Origin: a virus
DNA length: 38,695 nt
Direction: 5' to 3' (one strand)
Virus record (IMG/VR): IMGVR_UViG_3300031251_000060
Span: 1 to 38,695 of that record
Numbering within the stretch: position 1 is the first letter of the stretch; each line of letters opens with the position of its first letter. This document shows, one piece after another, positions 1 through 7,498 of this stretch. Under the pieces are notes generated by a model. That model searched no databases. It saw only the letters and a program-made list of their open reading frames with translations, and was not told the DNA's origin. Both the position numbers and the translations under genes were made by a program.

Positions 1-9
1 CCGCCGTCA

Positions 10-224
10 TGTAGTGTCCCAATTTGAATACGGAGCGCCGGTCTGCGACCCGCAGCGGCTGGATGAATCTACGAAACTGGTTTGAGAAGGCGGAATTAGG
101 GCGAATTTCTTAGAAAGAGGCGGAAATACAGGCACTTACAGAGACGAACTGACAGAAACGACGGTTTGAGAGGTTTTGACCCGAAACCGCCATATTTGAA
201 TAGCTTTGAGAGGTTTTTCACGGG
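10..224. repeat. Left phage end with transposase-binding-like repeats
   Basis: The probable left terminus is TGTA at 10-13, matching the TGTA that starts the reverse complement of the right end. Repeats of TTTGAATA or TTTGAGA lie at 23-30, 81-87, 165-171 and 195-216. The last is bipartite: TTTGAATAGC followed at once by TTTGAGAGGTTT. The reverse complement of 38645-38666 carries nearly the same 22 bases (20 of 22), so the sites point inward from both ends, as Mu transposase sites do. No gene is visible here. The first nine bases would be host flank. The exact terminus is inferred from symmetry. Confidence 0.65.
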
Positions 225-752
225 TCAGGAGAAGAGGTTTAATTGGGCCTTAACGGGGGTTTTAGGAGCCGTTTTTTTAGGCTTCAGGCTGGTCAAAATC
301 TGACGGGCCGAGGCGAGCTCGCGAACGGGATCAGGCGCGGCCTGCCGGGACTGGCCAGCGACCATCAATGTATGCTCCACCAGGTTGCGGACGGCCTTCG
401 CGGAATCGTAATATTTTTCACCGTGAATTTTCCAGTGGGATTGGATGACTTGACGCAGGTAAGCGGGCCGATATTTGACCTTGGATTCCATGTGCGCGGC
501 GGCGTTCATGAAGACCTTCATGAAGATCTCGCGGTAGGCGTCGCCGTGGATGGTGACGGCGCGGGAATTGAGCCAGCTCGCCGGCCAGAGAACGACCCAC
601 GAGAGCAGCTTGCTGCGATCCTGGGCGAAGCAGCGGTCATCGCCGGGTTCGGTGTAGAATTTCGTCCGCAAAAACGATAGGCACGAGTCGGTCAATTCCT
701 TCGGCGTCGGCTGCTTGGAGCGGTTGTAATTCTTCGGGCGCATGACGGTCAA
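225..752 (-). CDS. Unknown protein, last gene of the early operon
   Basis: A 175-residue (TTG at 752) or 172-residue (ATG at 743) basic protein that I do not recognise. It has a conserved-looking core with aromatic and charged residues (HMESKVKYRPAYLRQVIQSH near residues 87-106) and a Lys/Pro-rich tail ending in QLNLFS. No membrane segment or signal peptide is seen. The start overlaps the end of the upstream 48-codon reading frame, so translation is probably coupled. Its place at the end of the transposition operon suggests an accessory early function, but none can be assigned. Confidence 0.7.
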   Translation of the reverse strand: MTVMRPKNYNRSKQPTPKELTDSCLSFLRTKFYTEPGDDRCFAQDRSKLLSWVVLWPASWLNSRAVTIHGDAYREIFMKVFMNAAAHMESKVKYRPAYLRQVIQSHWKIHGEKYYDSAKAVRNLVEHTLMVAGQSRQAAPDPVRELASARQILTSLKPKKTAPKTPVKAQLNLFS

Positions 753-895
753 TCAGTCACTTGAACATTTCGGTTTTCTTCATCAATCGAAACGCTGACC
801 GATTCGGGAAAGTTGCCCGTATCGATAAAAAATATCGGGTCGGAATCCTTCACTCCGGCGGCCTCGACTGCTTCTTTAAATTCTTTCCAAGTCAT
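749..895 (-). CDS. Small 48-residue acidic protein
   Basis: An intact 48-codon frame fills the gap between two larger leftward genes. It begins MTWKEFKEAVEAAGVKDSDP, predicted as a helix followed by a short beta segment, and ends NVQVTD. The compact charged helix is typical of small phage proteins. Upstream of the ATG at 895 is a modest GAGAT purine stretch. Its TGA overlaps the possible TTG start of the next gene, which supports coupling and makes the frame credible. Function unknown. Confidence 0.55.
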   Translation of the reverse strand: MTWKEFKEAVEAAGVKDSDPIFFIDTGNFPESVSVSIDEENRNVQVTD

Positions 896-945
896 ATCTC
901 AAAAATGTTGTTCATCACCGCCAAAAATCCTAGCAAAAACTGCGG

Positions 946-1746
946 TCAAAACGGGTTTACGGTTTCCGAGCTGACGCCGGAGCCAAGCTCGCAGTCGGCG
1001 TCCGTGGCGGGATCCAGTTCGGGATCAAAGTCGGCCATGTTTTCCACGACCGGCAAGGGCGGCAGGATCGGGGCTTTGCCGCGGGCGCGGAGATCGTCGC
1101 AATATTTGCAATTACACTGGACGGCGGCGGTCCATTTCATCTCGTGGATCGTCAGCGGTTCGCTGCCCTGCAGATGAGTGTAAGGCGGCACAATGATGTT
1201 GGTGTTGCGCTTGTCGTTCACGACCTGCTGCAACCGCATCATGAGGCGCTGGAGGTCGCTCGGTCCTTCGTGGCCGCCGGCCTTGATGGCCGGTTCATCG
1301 GTCAGATCCTTAATCGAGACGCCCGGCCGGCCGTGGTTGAACATATCGTCCACGATTGAGGCCATGAAACGCTTCGGCTGGGATTCGTAGAGCGCCAGGC
1401 ATTTTAATGCGCTGCGGATCACATCGCGCTTGCGGCGGGCCTCCCCGATCTGAGGCTTGCCGACTTCATTGGTCGATTTCAGGTTGTCCGCGAGCATGCC
1501 GAGGCACGCCTTGACGCGATCCACGTCGGCTTTGTTGTCCAGGTCATTGGCGGACTCCAGCAAGCGGGACGGCTGACGGTCGGAAGTGATGGCTTCGAGC
1601 AGGGTGAGCTGGGTGGGATTATCCAGGCTGACGGCCCAGGCGCAGACGCGGAGGCGGAGATTGCGATCGCCCGTCTTCCAATCTTGGGCCCGGCACGCGG
1701 CCGGCCACCAACGAGCCTGCAGAGAAATGCGTTGGGGTTCGGTCAT
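946..1746 (-). CDS. Phage early protein with a C-terminal Cys cluster
   Basis: A 266-residue protein. The N-terminal 110 residues are helical and start with an aromatic patch (ARWWPAACRAQDWKTGDRNL) followed by a segment around ESANDLDNKADVDRVKACL. This arrangement recalls small Mu-family early regulators such as GemA, but the resemblance is too weak to name it. Near residues 210-215 a CNCKYC motif could bind a metal. The C-terminus is acidic and probably disordered. The start overlaps the stop of the upstream HTH gene by 4 bp (ATGA), consistent with one operon. Confidence 0.7.
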   Translation of the reverse strand: MTEPQRISLQARWWPAACRAQDWKTGDRNLRLRVCAWAVSLDNPTQLTLLEAITSDRQPSRLLESANDLDNKADVDRVKACLGMLADNLKSTNEVGKPQIGEARRKRDVIRSALKCLALYESQPKRFMASIVDDMFNHGRPGVSIKDLTDEPAIKAGGHEGPSDLQRLMMRLQQVVNDKRNTNIIVPPYTHLQGSEPLTIHEMKWTAAVQCNCKYCDDLRARGKAPILPPLPVVENMADFDPELDPATDADCELGSGVSSETVNPF

Positions 1747-1934
1747 AAATCAGGAATCTGTTTTTTTAAGAGGTAAACCACTTTTCCGAGCGCGATCATT
1801 GCCTCATGGTAAACTTTTTGTTTCCGGCATCCAAAATGGTCCCCAATTTCCTTATATGACATGCAGCCAGGGATTTTACGTGAGACATGTTCCCCCAGCC
1901 GGTGATAAACCTGCCATGACGGTCTGCGTTTCAT
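1743..1934 (-). CDS. Small sigma-region-4-like HTH protein
   Basis: A 63-residue basic protein. The segment MSYKEIGDHFGCRKQKVYHE (residues 25-44) has the helix-turn-helix pattern of sigma-70 region 4 and related regulators, followed by a helix ALGKVVYLLKK. It is likely a DNA-binding regulator. In Mu the transcription switch proteins Mor and C sit at the end of the early operon, and this gene is in a comparable place, but I see no specific Mor/C signature. It overlaps both neighbours by 4 bp (ATGA). Confidence 0.65.
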   Translation of the reverse strand: MKRRPSWQVYHRLGEHVSRKIPGCMSYKEIGDHFGCRKQKVYHEAMIALGKVVYLLKKQIPDL

Positions 1935-2272
1935 AATTTTACAAACACCACGCGCCGGTTCACCCGGCGCAATTTTAGATGGCGGTATTTCCCGCGCGAG
2001 ATCCGGTTCGCCACCGCCGACCTGGTCAGTCCGATACGTTCCGCTTCCGCCGTGATGAAATCCTTCATGGCGACCTCGCCCGGCAGGATCGGCGGGGTTT
2101 TGGGAATCTCCACGGCGGCGCAGACAAAAATCACTCGGCAGTTCACCCGGCGGAGTTCGAGCTGGTACCGGCCATGATAAACGCGGTGCAGAATATTTCG
2201 GACCGAGCAGCCCAGCCGCGCCGCCTCATCGAGGCAGAATTCCTTGAAAAGAATTGGCGGATTAAACTTCAT
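1931..2272 (-). CDS. Protein with two tandem copies of a DNA-binding-like repeat
   Basis: A 113-residue basic protein built of two homologous halves. Repeat 1 (about residues 8-50) runs FKEFCLDEAARLGCS...RRVNCRVIFV and repeat 2 (about 69-113) runs MKDFITAEAERIGLT...RRVNRRVVFV. Each has a helix-turn-helix-like pattern, a GRY/GKY turn and a terminal beta strand. An internal duplication of a small DNA-binding module is the simplest reading. The ATG at 2272 is preferred over an upstream start because it overlaps the previous stop as ATGA, the operon's usual coupling. Confidence 0.7.
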   Translation of the reverse strand: MKFNPPILFKEFCLDEAARLGCSVRNILHRVYHGRYQLELRRVNCRVIFVCAAVEIPKTPPILPGEVAMKDFITAEAERIGLTRSAVANRISRGKYRHLKLRRVNRRVVFVKL

Positions 2273-2568
2273 CTCGTATTTATTCGCTCGTAGATTTTGG
2301 TGTGCCGGCAGACGACGCATTCGATGAGGCGCTGTTCTTGCATCTGTTCGAGGCAATCCGTGACCTGGTATTTATTTGGCACCAGGAGCGGCCAGCGGCG
2401 CTGTAGCGCAATGTCGATCTGGACGGCCGAGAAACGTCCCCGCCAGCCAAACACAATCCGGCGCACCGCGCCATCAACCCCGCCATAACGAAAGACGAGG
2501 ACGGCAATCGCAGCAGTGCGCCGGTCAGGCGCACGGCTGATAGATTGACGGGGCATGCATTCATTCAA
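2269..2568 (-). CDS. Small unknown protein, possibly winged-helix-like
   Basis: A 99-residue basic protein (TTG start at 2568, or 95 residues from the ATG at 2556). The TTG is favoured because AAGGGA lies six bases before it. The C-terminal half (PNKYQVTDCLEQMQEQRLIE) could be a recognition helix followed by a wing, as in small winged-helix proteins. A CVVC pair near the C-terminus may be structural. The stop overlaps the next ATG. An overlapping frame at 2280-2564 is Ser/Arg-rich and was rejected. Confidence 0.55.
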   Translation of the reverse strand: MNECMPRQSISRAPDRRTAAIAVLVFRYGGVDGAVRRIVFGWRGRFSAVQIDIALQRRWPLLVPNKYQVTDCLEQMQEQRLIECVVCRHTKIYERINTR

Positions 2569-3267
2569 TCATGTTCCCTTCGTCCATAGTTTGAAGTGCA
2601 GTTCGATCATCGCCAGCGAAGCCAAATATTCCTGACTGTGAACATTGTCCGAATGCTTCTTATTCAGCGCGGCTTTGAACTCATCCACGGTGCCAAAGAA
2701 GCATCCCCGCTGCAGGCGAATGCCTTTATCAGTTCTGAACGCTAACAATTCCGCAGCATCACTCCCGATCGGCCCGAAGTAAAAAAATGGACGGGGGCCG
2801 TCATCAACCAGTGATCCGTCTTTTAATTTTGCGCCACGGAGGTAAGCGCCACTGAGGTCAGCGCCACTGAGGTCAGCGCCACTGAGGTAAGCGCCACTGA
2901 GGTCAGCGCCACTGAGGTAAGCGCCACTGAGGTCAGCGCCACGGAGGTCAGCGCCACTGAGGTCAGCGCCACTGAGGTAAGCGCCACTGAGGTAAGCGCC
3001 ACTGAGGTCAGCGCCACTGAGGTAAGCGCCACGGAGGTAAGCGCCACTGAGGTAAGCGCCACTGAGGTCAGCGCCACTGAGGTAAGCGCCACTGAGGTCA
3101 GCGCCACGGAGGTCAGCGCCACTGAGGTCAGCGCCACTGAGGTAAGCGCCACGGAGGGAGACTTTCTTTTCAACGGCAGCGGCCACCGTCAACTTAATGG
3201 AATTTTCCTTGTCTGAATGTTCAAATAGGACCGAGCCGGTGAACCGGCATTTGATTTCAATTTTCAT
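2569..3267 (-). CDS. Pentapeptide-repeat protein
   Basis: A 232-residue protein in three parts. Residues 1-38 are a small beta/alpha N-domain (MKIEIKCRFTGSVLFEHSD). Residues about 38-146 hold 21 consecutive pentapeptides of the form A-Y/D-L-S/R-G, expected to fold as a right-handed quadrilateral beta helix. A C-terminal alpha/beta domain of about 85 residues follows (GCFFGTVDEFKAALNKKHSD). This three-part layout is common in tailed phages, where its role is unknown. Pentapeptide proteins such as Qnr/MfpA mimic DNA and bind gyrase, but that activity cannot be inferred here. The ATG at 3267 has an upstream AAAGG and overlaps the previous stop. Confidence 0.9.
   Translation of the reverse strand: MKIEIKCRFTGSVLFEHSDKENSIKLTVAAAVEKKVSLRGAYLSGADLSGADLRGADLSGAYLSGADLSGAYLSGAYLRGAYLSGADLSGAYLSGAYLSGADLSGADLRGADLSGAYLSGADLSGAYLSGADLSGADLSGAYLRGAKLKDGSLVDDGPRPFFYFGPIGSDAAELLAFRTDKGIRLQRGCFFGTVDEFKAALNKKHSDNVHSQEYLASLAMIELHFKLWTKGT
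2834..3157 (-). repeat. Tandem 15-bp repeat encoding pentapeptides
   Basis: Over twenty near-identical 15-bp units (GCGCCACTGAGGTAA or GCGCCACTGAGGTCA on the plus strand, some with CGG in place of TGA) lie head to tail. They differ mainly at one Tyr/Asp codon position and one Ser/Arg codon. Because even synonymous positions are almost invariant, the array looks recently expanded and could change length by slippage without breaking the frame. Confidence 0.9.
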
Positions 3268-3560
3268 GATTTTACCTTTTTGTTTGTAGCTGGCTGCAGT
3301 TCCGCGGTCCATATGCCTTTGGCCATAGGGTCCAGCTTGATGCGGGTTTCAATTTCGTCCGGGTCGGCCTGCGGCTCGACGGTCTTGATGAAGGCTTTGG
3401 CCGCGCAGCGCAGCGCACCGAATTCTGCCTGGGACGTGCAACTGGCCGAGACGCCCACCGGCTGTTTATCCCACCGCTTTGCGCCGCCGGGGAAATAGGC
3501 GCGGAACACTTTCGTGTCCGCGCCTTTATCTGGGGATTGTTTGATGATGACGGTATTCAT
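3264..3560 (-). CDS. Unknown 98-residue early protein
   Basis: The protein opens MNTVIIKQSPDKGADTKVFR and includes a central Cys pair (SASCTSQ, ALRCAAKAF). The pattern suggests a beta-rich N-terminus and a central helix. The tail, TNKKVKS, is basic. No family is recognised. The ATG at 3560 gives a normal start and the stop overlaps the start of the pentapeptide-repeat gene by 4 bp, so the two are probably translated together. Confidence 0.65.
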   Translation of the reverse strand: MNTVIIKQSPDKGADTKVFRAYFPGGAKRWDKQPVGVSASCTSQAEFGALRCAAKAFIKTVEPQADPDEIETRIKLDPMAKGIWTAELQPATNKKVKS

Positions 3561-3563
3561 AAA

Positions 3564-3662
3564 TCAAGCCTCCATCGAGCCCATCGGCCGCCGCAAATCC
3601 TCCAACGCACAAAGCAGGGAGAACACGGTCGCCGCCAGCAGGGTTTTGATTTTTTCGATCAT
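3564..3662 (-). CDS. Possible 32-residue membrane peptide
   Basis: A short intact frame fills the gap between two early genes. It begins MIEKIKTLLAATVFSLLCAL, a plausible single transmembrane helix, and ends with a charged tail (EDLRRPMGSMEA). The ATG at 3662 follows the upstream TAG by seven bases, with an AGGAAAA purine run in between. Too short to be certain; accepted because the gap otherwise breaks the operon and the start is well placed. Confidence 0.4.
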   Translation of the reverse strand: MIEKIKTLLAATVFSLLCALEDLRRPMGSMEA

Positions 3663-3669
3663 GGTTTTC

Positions 3670-4797
3670 CTATTGGGTTTTTCCGAAGTTTTCCAGCTTG
3701 CGGAATTGATTTGCGCCCGAAGGCTCAATCCATTTCTTGCTCATCCAGATGCCCAGCCATTGGCCGATATTGGAGTCAGTGCGCGCCTTCAGGTCCAACT
3801 GGCTGAAGGTGGCGGACAGGCTTTCTCCAATCTTCAACGCCTCGGCTGAGAGCGGGCCAGCCTTGGCGTTGGCGGTCTTTTCCTGTTCCGTCTGCTCGAA
3901 GATATCCGGCAACGGCTTGCCGTAGAGTGCGCAGATTTTTTCCACGCGCACCCGGTGCAGCTTCATCATGCGCAGATACGCCGTGGATGAATTGACGACG
4001 ATCTGCGACTGCGTTTTGCCGTCCACGAAGGCCGCCAGATGATGCAGCGTGGTTTGCCTCAGGACCGTGGCCGATTCCCTGGAATCACCGCTCAACAGCC
4101 AGTTGCGCAGGTGCAATAGCGGGTTTTCACGGGTCAAATTTTCGCCGGTGATAAGGCGCTCCAGCGCGGTCATCGTCTTGTCGCTCCAGACAGCCTTGCC
4201 CATCATCAGGCACGCCGCCACGGTGGCGTTCTCAATGCCGGATTTCTTGGCGTCCGGTGCCTGGCTGATCCACCAGTCCAGTTCGGCTTTGTAGATGGCC
4301 GCCACGGCGAGGATCGTGTCGGTGGTGGATTTGGCGATCCGGTCCACGCCCACTACCACGGCCGCCAGCGCGTTGCAGGCGCGGACCACGCGCGCCGCAT
4401 CGCGCGGGGCAAAGCCGTGCTGCAGGTGAAGCTGGTCCGCCAGCGAGCGGTTTGCGCCCATGTTCACCACGTCCATCGTTTTCTTTTTGCCCTGCGCCAC
4501 CGGCCAGCCGGTGGATACCAGCAGCAAAACCGATACCTTGCTCTGCACCACGCCGAGGAGACGATGCTGGCCGTCCGTGAGATTGCCGTCGGCATCAAAG
4601 GCGATACCTTCGTGCGTACAGAGCCACGCGCCGTTTTTCATGTCCATCGTGTAGCCTTCCAGCATCCGCGCCTTGAGCTTACGGTTTTTCAAGTTGCATT
4701 TTAGCCAGTCTGCCGCAAGTTCCGGCGTGACCTGGACGAAGTGGAATTTCACAGCCGCGAACGGCGTGTCTTTGATATTGGCAACCGGCATTCTCAC
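3670..4797 (-). CDS. DGQHR-motif (ParB/Srx-like) phage protein
   Basis: A 375-residue protein. The N-terminal half has a ParB/DndB-like pattern: VTPELAADWL, then GYTMDMKNGAWLCTHEGIAF, then DGNLTDGQHRLLGVVQS at about residues 70-86. The DGQHR motif is the nucleotide- or metal-contacting loop in ParB/Srx-fold proteins. The C-terminal 200 residues are helical and unassigned. Such proteins occur in phage early regions, but their activity is mostly unknown; a role in DNA protection or replication would fit next to Gam. The ATG overlaps the Gam stop as ATGA. Confidence 0.7.
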   Translation of the reverse strand: MRMPVANIKDTPFAAVKFHFVQVTPELAADWLKCNLKNRKLKARMLEGYTMDMKNGAWLCTHEGIAFDADGNLTDGQHRLLGVVQSKVSVLLLVSTGWPVAQGKKKTMDVVNMGANRSLADQLHLQHGFAPRDAARVVRACNALAAVVVGVDRIAKSTTDTILAVAAIYKAELDWWISQAPDAKKSGIENATVAACLMMGKAVWSDKTMTALERLITGENLTRENPLLHLRNWLLSGDSRESATVLRQTTLHHLAAFVDGKTQSQIVVNSSTAYLRMMKLHRVRVEKICALYGKPLPDIFEQTEQEKTANAKAGPLSAEALKIGESLSATFSQLDLKARTDSNIGQWLGIWMSKKWIEPSGANQFRKLENFGKTQ

Positions 4798-5336
4798 GAT
4801 TGCACCTCCGTGTCGGTGAGGTTGGGTTCCACGTAGAATGACTCATCCTGGACAACCTTGACGCCGATGGGCGCGAGGACTTTGGCTTCCACGGCGGCCT
4901 TGTCGGTGGCGCCGGCGTAGAACGTGATGATGGCTTCCTTGTCCACGGCGAGAGTGTTGCGGGTGAAGTTGAAGGCCCGGACCGTGATCTCTTCCAGGAC
5001 CCGATCCCACGTCCAGCGCGAGAGCAGCTTGAGCTTCGGCGTGCCGGTGCGGAAGCCGAGCGTGCCGGCGGCGAAGTCCAGCGACTTGCGTTTGCCGAAC
5101 TCGGCGGGGTTGGCCTCGGCCCACGCGCGCAGCGCATCGGACTTGGTCTTGATGTCCGCATCGCACGCGGCGATGTTGGCGGCGTATTTTTCCTCGACGG
5201 CCAGCTTCTCGGCGTCCAGCCGGGCGATGAACTTGCGGCGATTGTTGGCGGTGAGTGCCAGCTCATTCATCTCGGCCTCGGCGGCGGTGCGGTTGGCGAT
5301 CAGCGGGGTTTGAATTTTGATTCGGTTCTTCGACAT
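4794..5336 (-). CDS. gam: Mu Gam-like host nuclease inhibitor
   Basis: A 180-residue protein with the Gam layout: a long N-terminal coiled-coil helix (about residues 15-75, rich in Ala/Glu/Lys), then a compact domain with LDFAAGTLGFRTGTPKLKLL and the WDRVLEEI segment. Mu Gam binds the ends of double-stranded DNA and shields them from exonucleases such as RecBCD, as the Ku homologue does. The chosen ATG (5336) starts MSKNRIKIQTPL; the frame runs further upstream, but that part is low-complexity antisense of the neighbouring gene. It sits in the transposition operon as expected. Confidence 0.82.
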   Translation of the reverse strand: MSKNRIKIQTPLIANRTAAEAEMNELALTANNRRKFIARLDAEKLAVEEKYAANIAACDADIKTKSDALRAWAEANPAEFGKRKSLDFAAGTLGFRTGTPKLKLLSRWTWDRVLEEITVRAFNFTRNTLAVDKEAIITFYAGATDKAAVEAKVLAPIGVKVVQDESFYVEPNLTDTEVQS

Positions 5337-5362
5337 ATTTGGTTTGATTGATGGGTTGATGG

Positions 5363-5566
5363 TTAGCGGGTTAAGAACTGGTAGAGGGTGACGGCGGAAA
5401 GGACGGCTACCGCGCCGAGCGCGAAGTTCACGACGTAGTTCAGGCGCTGGAGCCAGAGCGCGCGATCGCGCGCGGCCAGCCAGGCGGTGACTTCGGTCGG
5501 CGTCATGTTGTCGTGGTCCAGATCCCGGAGCGGGACGATCGGCAGATGGCGGATGACGGGGGTCAT
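5363..5566 (-). CDS. Small single-pass membrane protein
   Basis: A 67-residue protein. Residues 1-40 are soluble and charged (TPTEVTAWLAARDRALWLQR). Residues about 42-65 (YVVNFALGAVAVLSAVTLYQ) form one strong predicted transmembrane helix next to the C-terminus, so it is probably a tail-anchored inner-membrane protein. Its start overlaps the upstream stop (ATGA). A role as an anchor or in superinfection exclusion is possible, but nothing specific shows it. Confidence 0.65.
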   Translation of the reverse strand: MTPVIRHLPIVPLRDLDHDNMTPTEVTAWLAARDRALWLQRLNYVVNFALGAVAVLSAVTLYQFLTR

Positions 5567-5748
5567 ACGGACTCCTGCATTTCATTCATGATGGCCGTCC
5601 GCAGGGACTGGCGTTCGCGGTGGTGGGTGATCTTCTTCCACGCCTTGGAGAAGCGGGTCAGGGTGGACTCTTTGCACAGCCGGTCCGGGCTGATGTTAGC
5701 CATGCCGACGTTCGGCATCGGTCGGGTTGTTCGGTAGGTTTTTCCCAT
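5563..5748 (-). CDS. Small basic unknown protein
   Basis: A 61-residue basic protein (MGKTYRTTRPMPNVGMANIS at the start, then a helical FSKAWKKITHHRERQSLRTA). The Arg/Lys-rich helix could bind nucleic acid, but there is no family match. It overlaps the membrane-protein gene by 4 bp and has a 35-bp gap upstream. Confidence 0.6.
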   Translation of the reverse strand: MGKTYRTTRPMPNVGMANISPDRLCKESTLTRFSKAWKKITHHRERQSLRTAIMNEMQESV

Positions 5749-5783
5749 AATTAAGTCGCTTTAATTTGGTGGTTAATGGTTGG

Positions 5784-6215
5784 TCAAAGGGTCATTACAA
5801 TTTGAAGGCCGGGCGTGGCCGGTTTGAGTTCTGCGTCGGCCAGGCGGATGTTGTTCGCGTTGGCCCAGGTGACGGCGGCGGCGCGGGAGTAGAGGCGATA
5901 CACGCTCACCCACGAGCCTTTGCGTCCGGGATTCTCATTCTTGATTCGGCCGCCGAAGATGCCGCGCGCTTCATCGGAGAGATTCATCGGCACGGCTTCG
6001 ATGATTTCCAGGGCGCGCAGGGCGTTCCACGCATTGCTGGCCACGCCCTGGCGATGTTCCTTGTCCACGATGTCCTCCGGCACATCGCCGGCGGATACAT
6101 ACGCCTGCACCAAGGCCCGGCGCACGATGTGGGCCATCACGCGCACGAGCAGCTCGTGCTTGTACTGCGAAACGGCGCGCTCGGCGTCGGAGATTTGGGC
6201 GGGCAGGGTAAGCAT
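5784..6215 (-). CDS. Winged-helix-like early protein
   Basis: A 143-residue protein. The N-terminal half is helical (ERAVSQYKHELLVRVMAHIV). The C-terminal half has the layout seen in small winged-helix proteins of phages: NAWNALRALEIIEAVPMNL as the HTH region, then a basic wing NPGRKGSWVSVYRLYSRAA near residues 95-113. It may be a DNA-binding accessory of replication or transposition; this is inference from pattern only. It lies just downstream of the small zinc-ribbon gene. Confidence 0.65.
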   Translation of the reverse strand: MLTLPAQISDAERAVSQYKHELLVRVMAHIVRRALVQAYVSAGDVPEDIVDKEHRQGVASNAWNALRALEIIEAVPMNLSDEARGIFGGRIKNENPGRKGSWVSVYRLYSRAAAVTWANANNIRLADAELKPATPGLQIVMTL

Positions 6216-6220
6216 GGGAA

Positions 6221-6418
6221 TTATCGGCGATAGACGCCGCTACGAGGTTGTGTTTCTGTCACGACGTGGTCGGTGTCTTCGCCACACAAATCGCAGGGCC
6301 ATTTATAAATCCCCGTATCGCACTGCATGTTCGTAATCTTGCGTCCATGGCATTGCTTGCACCGAACGCGCACTTCACGAAATGCGTTCACTCCGTATGA
6401 ATTTCCATTGGTGGCCAT
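6221..6418 (-). CDS. Small zinc-ribbon protein
   Basis: A 65-residue protein with two CxxC knuckles: CKQC (about residues 20-23) and CDLC (about 42-45). They are spaced as in zinc ribbons, with basic residues between them (HGRKITNMQ). It is probably a metal-stabilised nucleic-acid or protein binding module. It lies between the MuB-like ATPase gene and the winged-helix-like gene, with no recognised homologue. Confidence 0.7.
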   Translation of the reverse strand: MATNGNSYGVNAFREVRVRCKQCHGRKITNMQCDTGIYKWPCDLCGEDTDHVVTETQPRSGVYRR

Positions 6419-6428
6419 AACGCAGTTA

Positions 6429-7478
6429 TTAAAATTTCTGGCCTTCGAGTTCTTTCAAGCCGGCGTGGGCGGCTAGGACGTGCTGCCAGGTGATCTTCTG
6501 TTTGCGCTGGGCGGCCAGCTTGGCGCCCATGCGCAGGAGGGTGAGCCACATGCCGAGCGCCTCGTCTTCGAGCAGATGCTTTTCCAACTCGCGCGCCGGG
6601 CCGGTGGCGGGCGCGAGATCGTAGGCGGCGGCGAAGGTGTTGAGATCGGCCTGCGTGGGGACATTGGGCAGCTGCAGCGCGCACAGGCGGCGGCGCTTGA
6701 TCTGGCGCAGGATTTTGTAGAGCGCGCCGGCCTCCATCGCATCGCGGAAAACATTCGTGGCGCAGATCACCACGCCGCACTGACGCTCGTCGAAAATCTC
6801 CCGGATGAAATCAATGGACTGAATGGCGCTGGTGGAGTGGGATTCCTTGATGCAGGCGTGGGCCTCGTCCACGATCAGCAGCATCCGATCATCGAAGGCG
6901 TTCTTGATGCGCTCGCGGAGGCGGACGTTGGAGAGGTTCTCGCCGATGCGCAGCGGGCGGGCCAGTTCCTTCAGGAAGTTGCACATGGCGCCGCCGGTGG
7001 GCATGCGCACATAGACAGTGCTGCCGTGGTTGTGCGCGTCGCGGTAGGCTTTCAGCGCCTCGGTCTTGCCGATCTGCTGGTCGCCGAAGATGAAGGCGAT
7101 CTTCTGAAACTCCAGGGCGGCGCCGCACACGTTCCAGATGCGGTCGGTCAGAGCGGTGGGAACGAAAGACAGCTTGCGGCCCTGGGACCGTTTATCCTGG
7201 AGTTCAAAGAAGCTGTTGATCCCCTTGACGACGTTGTCGAGCTTGCCCTCGTATTTGCCCCGGAACAGCTGGCTCACGACCGCCCCGGTGTAGCCGATGA
7301 TCTTGGCCGTCTCGTCAATGGTCAGGCCGTGCTCGATGTAATGCGCGTGCAGCCGGCGGATGGCGCTGCGCTGTTCATCCGGCAGATCGGCGGTGGCGCG
7401 GTTGACGATGTCGCCGGGGATCCGGAGGGTCATGTTTTGCTGCGGAGAGGTTTCCGTCAGTTGATTGTTGTCGCTCAT
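6429..7478 (-). CDS. B: MuB-like AAA+ transposition ATPase
   Basis: A 349-residue protein with the MuB layout. An N-terminal HTH is near residues 51-75 (GLTIDETAKIIGYTGAVVSQ). The AAA+ domain follows, with Walker A GDQQIGKT at 132-139 and Walker B LLIVDEA at 200-206. MuB binds DNA non-specifically as ATP-bound filaments, delivers target DNA to the MuA transpososome and stimulates strand transfer. It lies directly after the transposase gene, the normal A-B order, with 20 bp between them. The ATG at 7478 gives the expected short N-terminal extension. Confidence 0.93.
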   Translation of the reverse strand: MSDNNQLTETSPQQNMTLRIPGDIVNRATADLPDEQRSAIRRLHAHYIEHGLTIDETAKIIGYTGAVVSQLFRGKYEGKLDNVVKGINSFFELQDKRSQGRKLSFVPTALTDRIWNVCGAALEFQKIAFIFGDQQIGKTEALKAYRDAHNHGSTVYVRMPTGGAMCNFLKELARPLRIGENLSNVRLRERIKNAFDDRMLLIVDEAHACIKESHSTSAIQSIDFIREIFDERQCGVVICATNVFRDAMEAGALYKILRQIKRRRLCALQLPNVPTQADLNTFAAAYDLAPATGPARELEKHLLEDEALGMWLTLLRMGAKLAAQRKQKITWQHVLAAHAGLKELEGQKF

Positions 7479-7498
7479 TTGTCCTTCAGGTTTTGGGT

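Noticed and set aside
2834-3157. The repeat array as a CRISPR array
   Set aside because: The 15-bp units are contiguous with no spacers and encode pentapeptides.
2823-3173. A frame coding an SVALT repeat
   Set aside because: Alternate reading of the pentapeptide repeat DNA.
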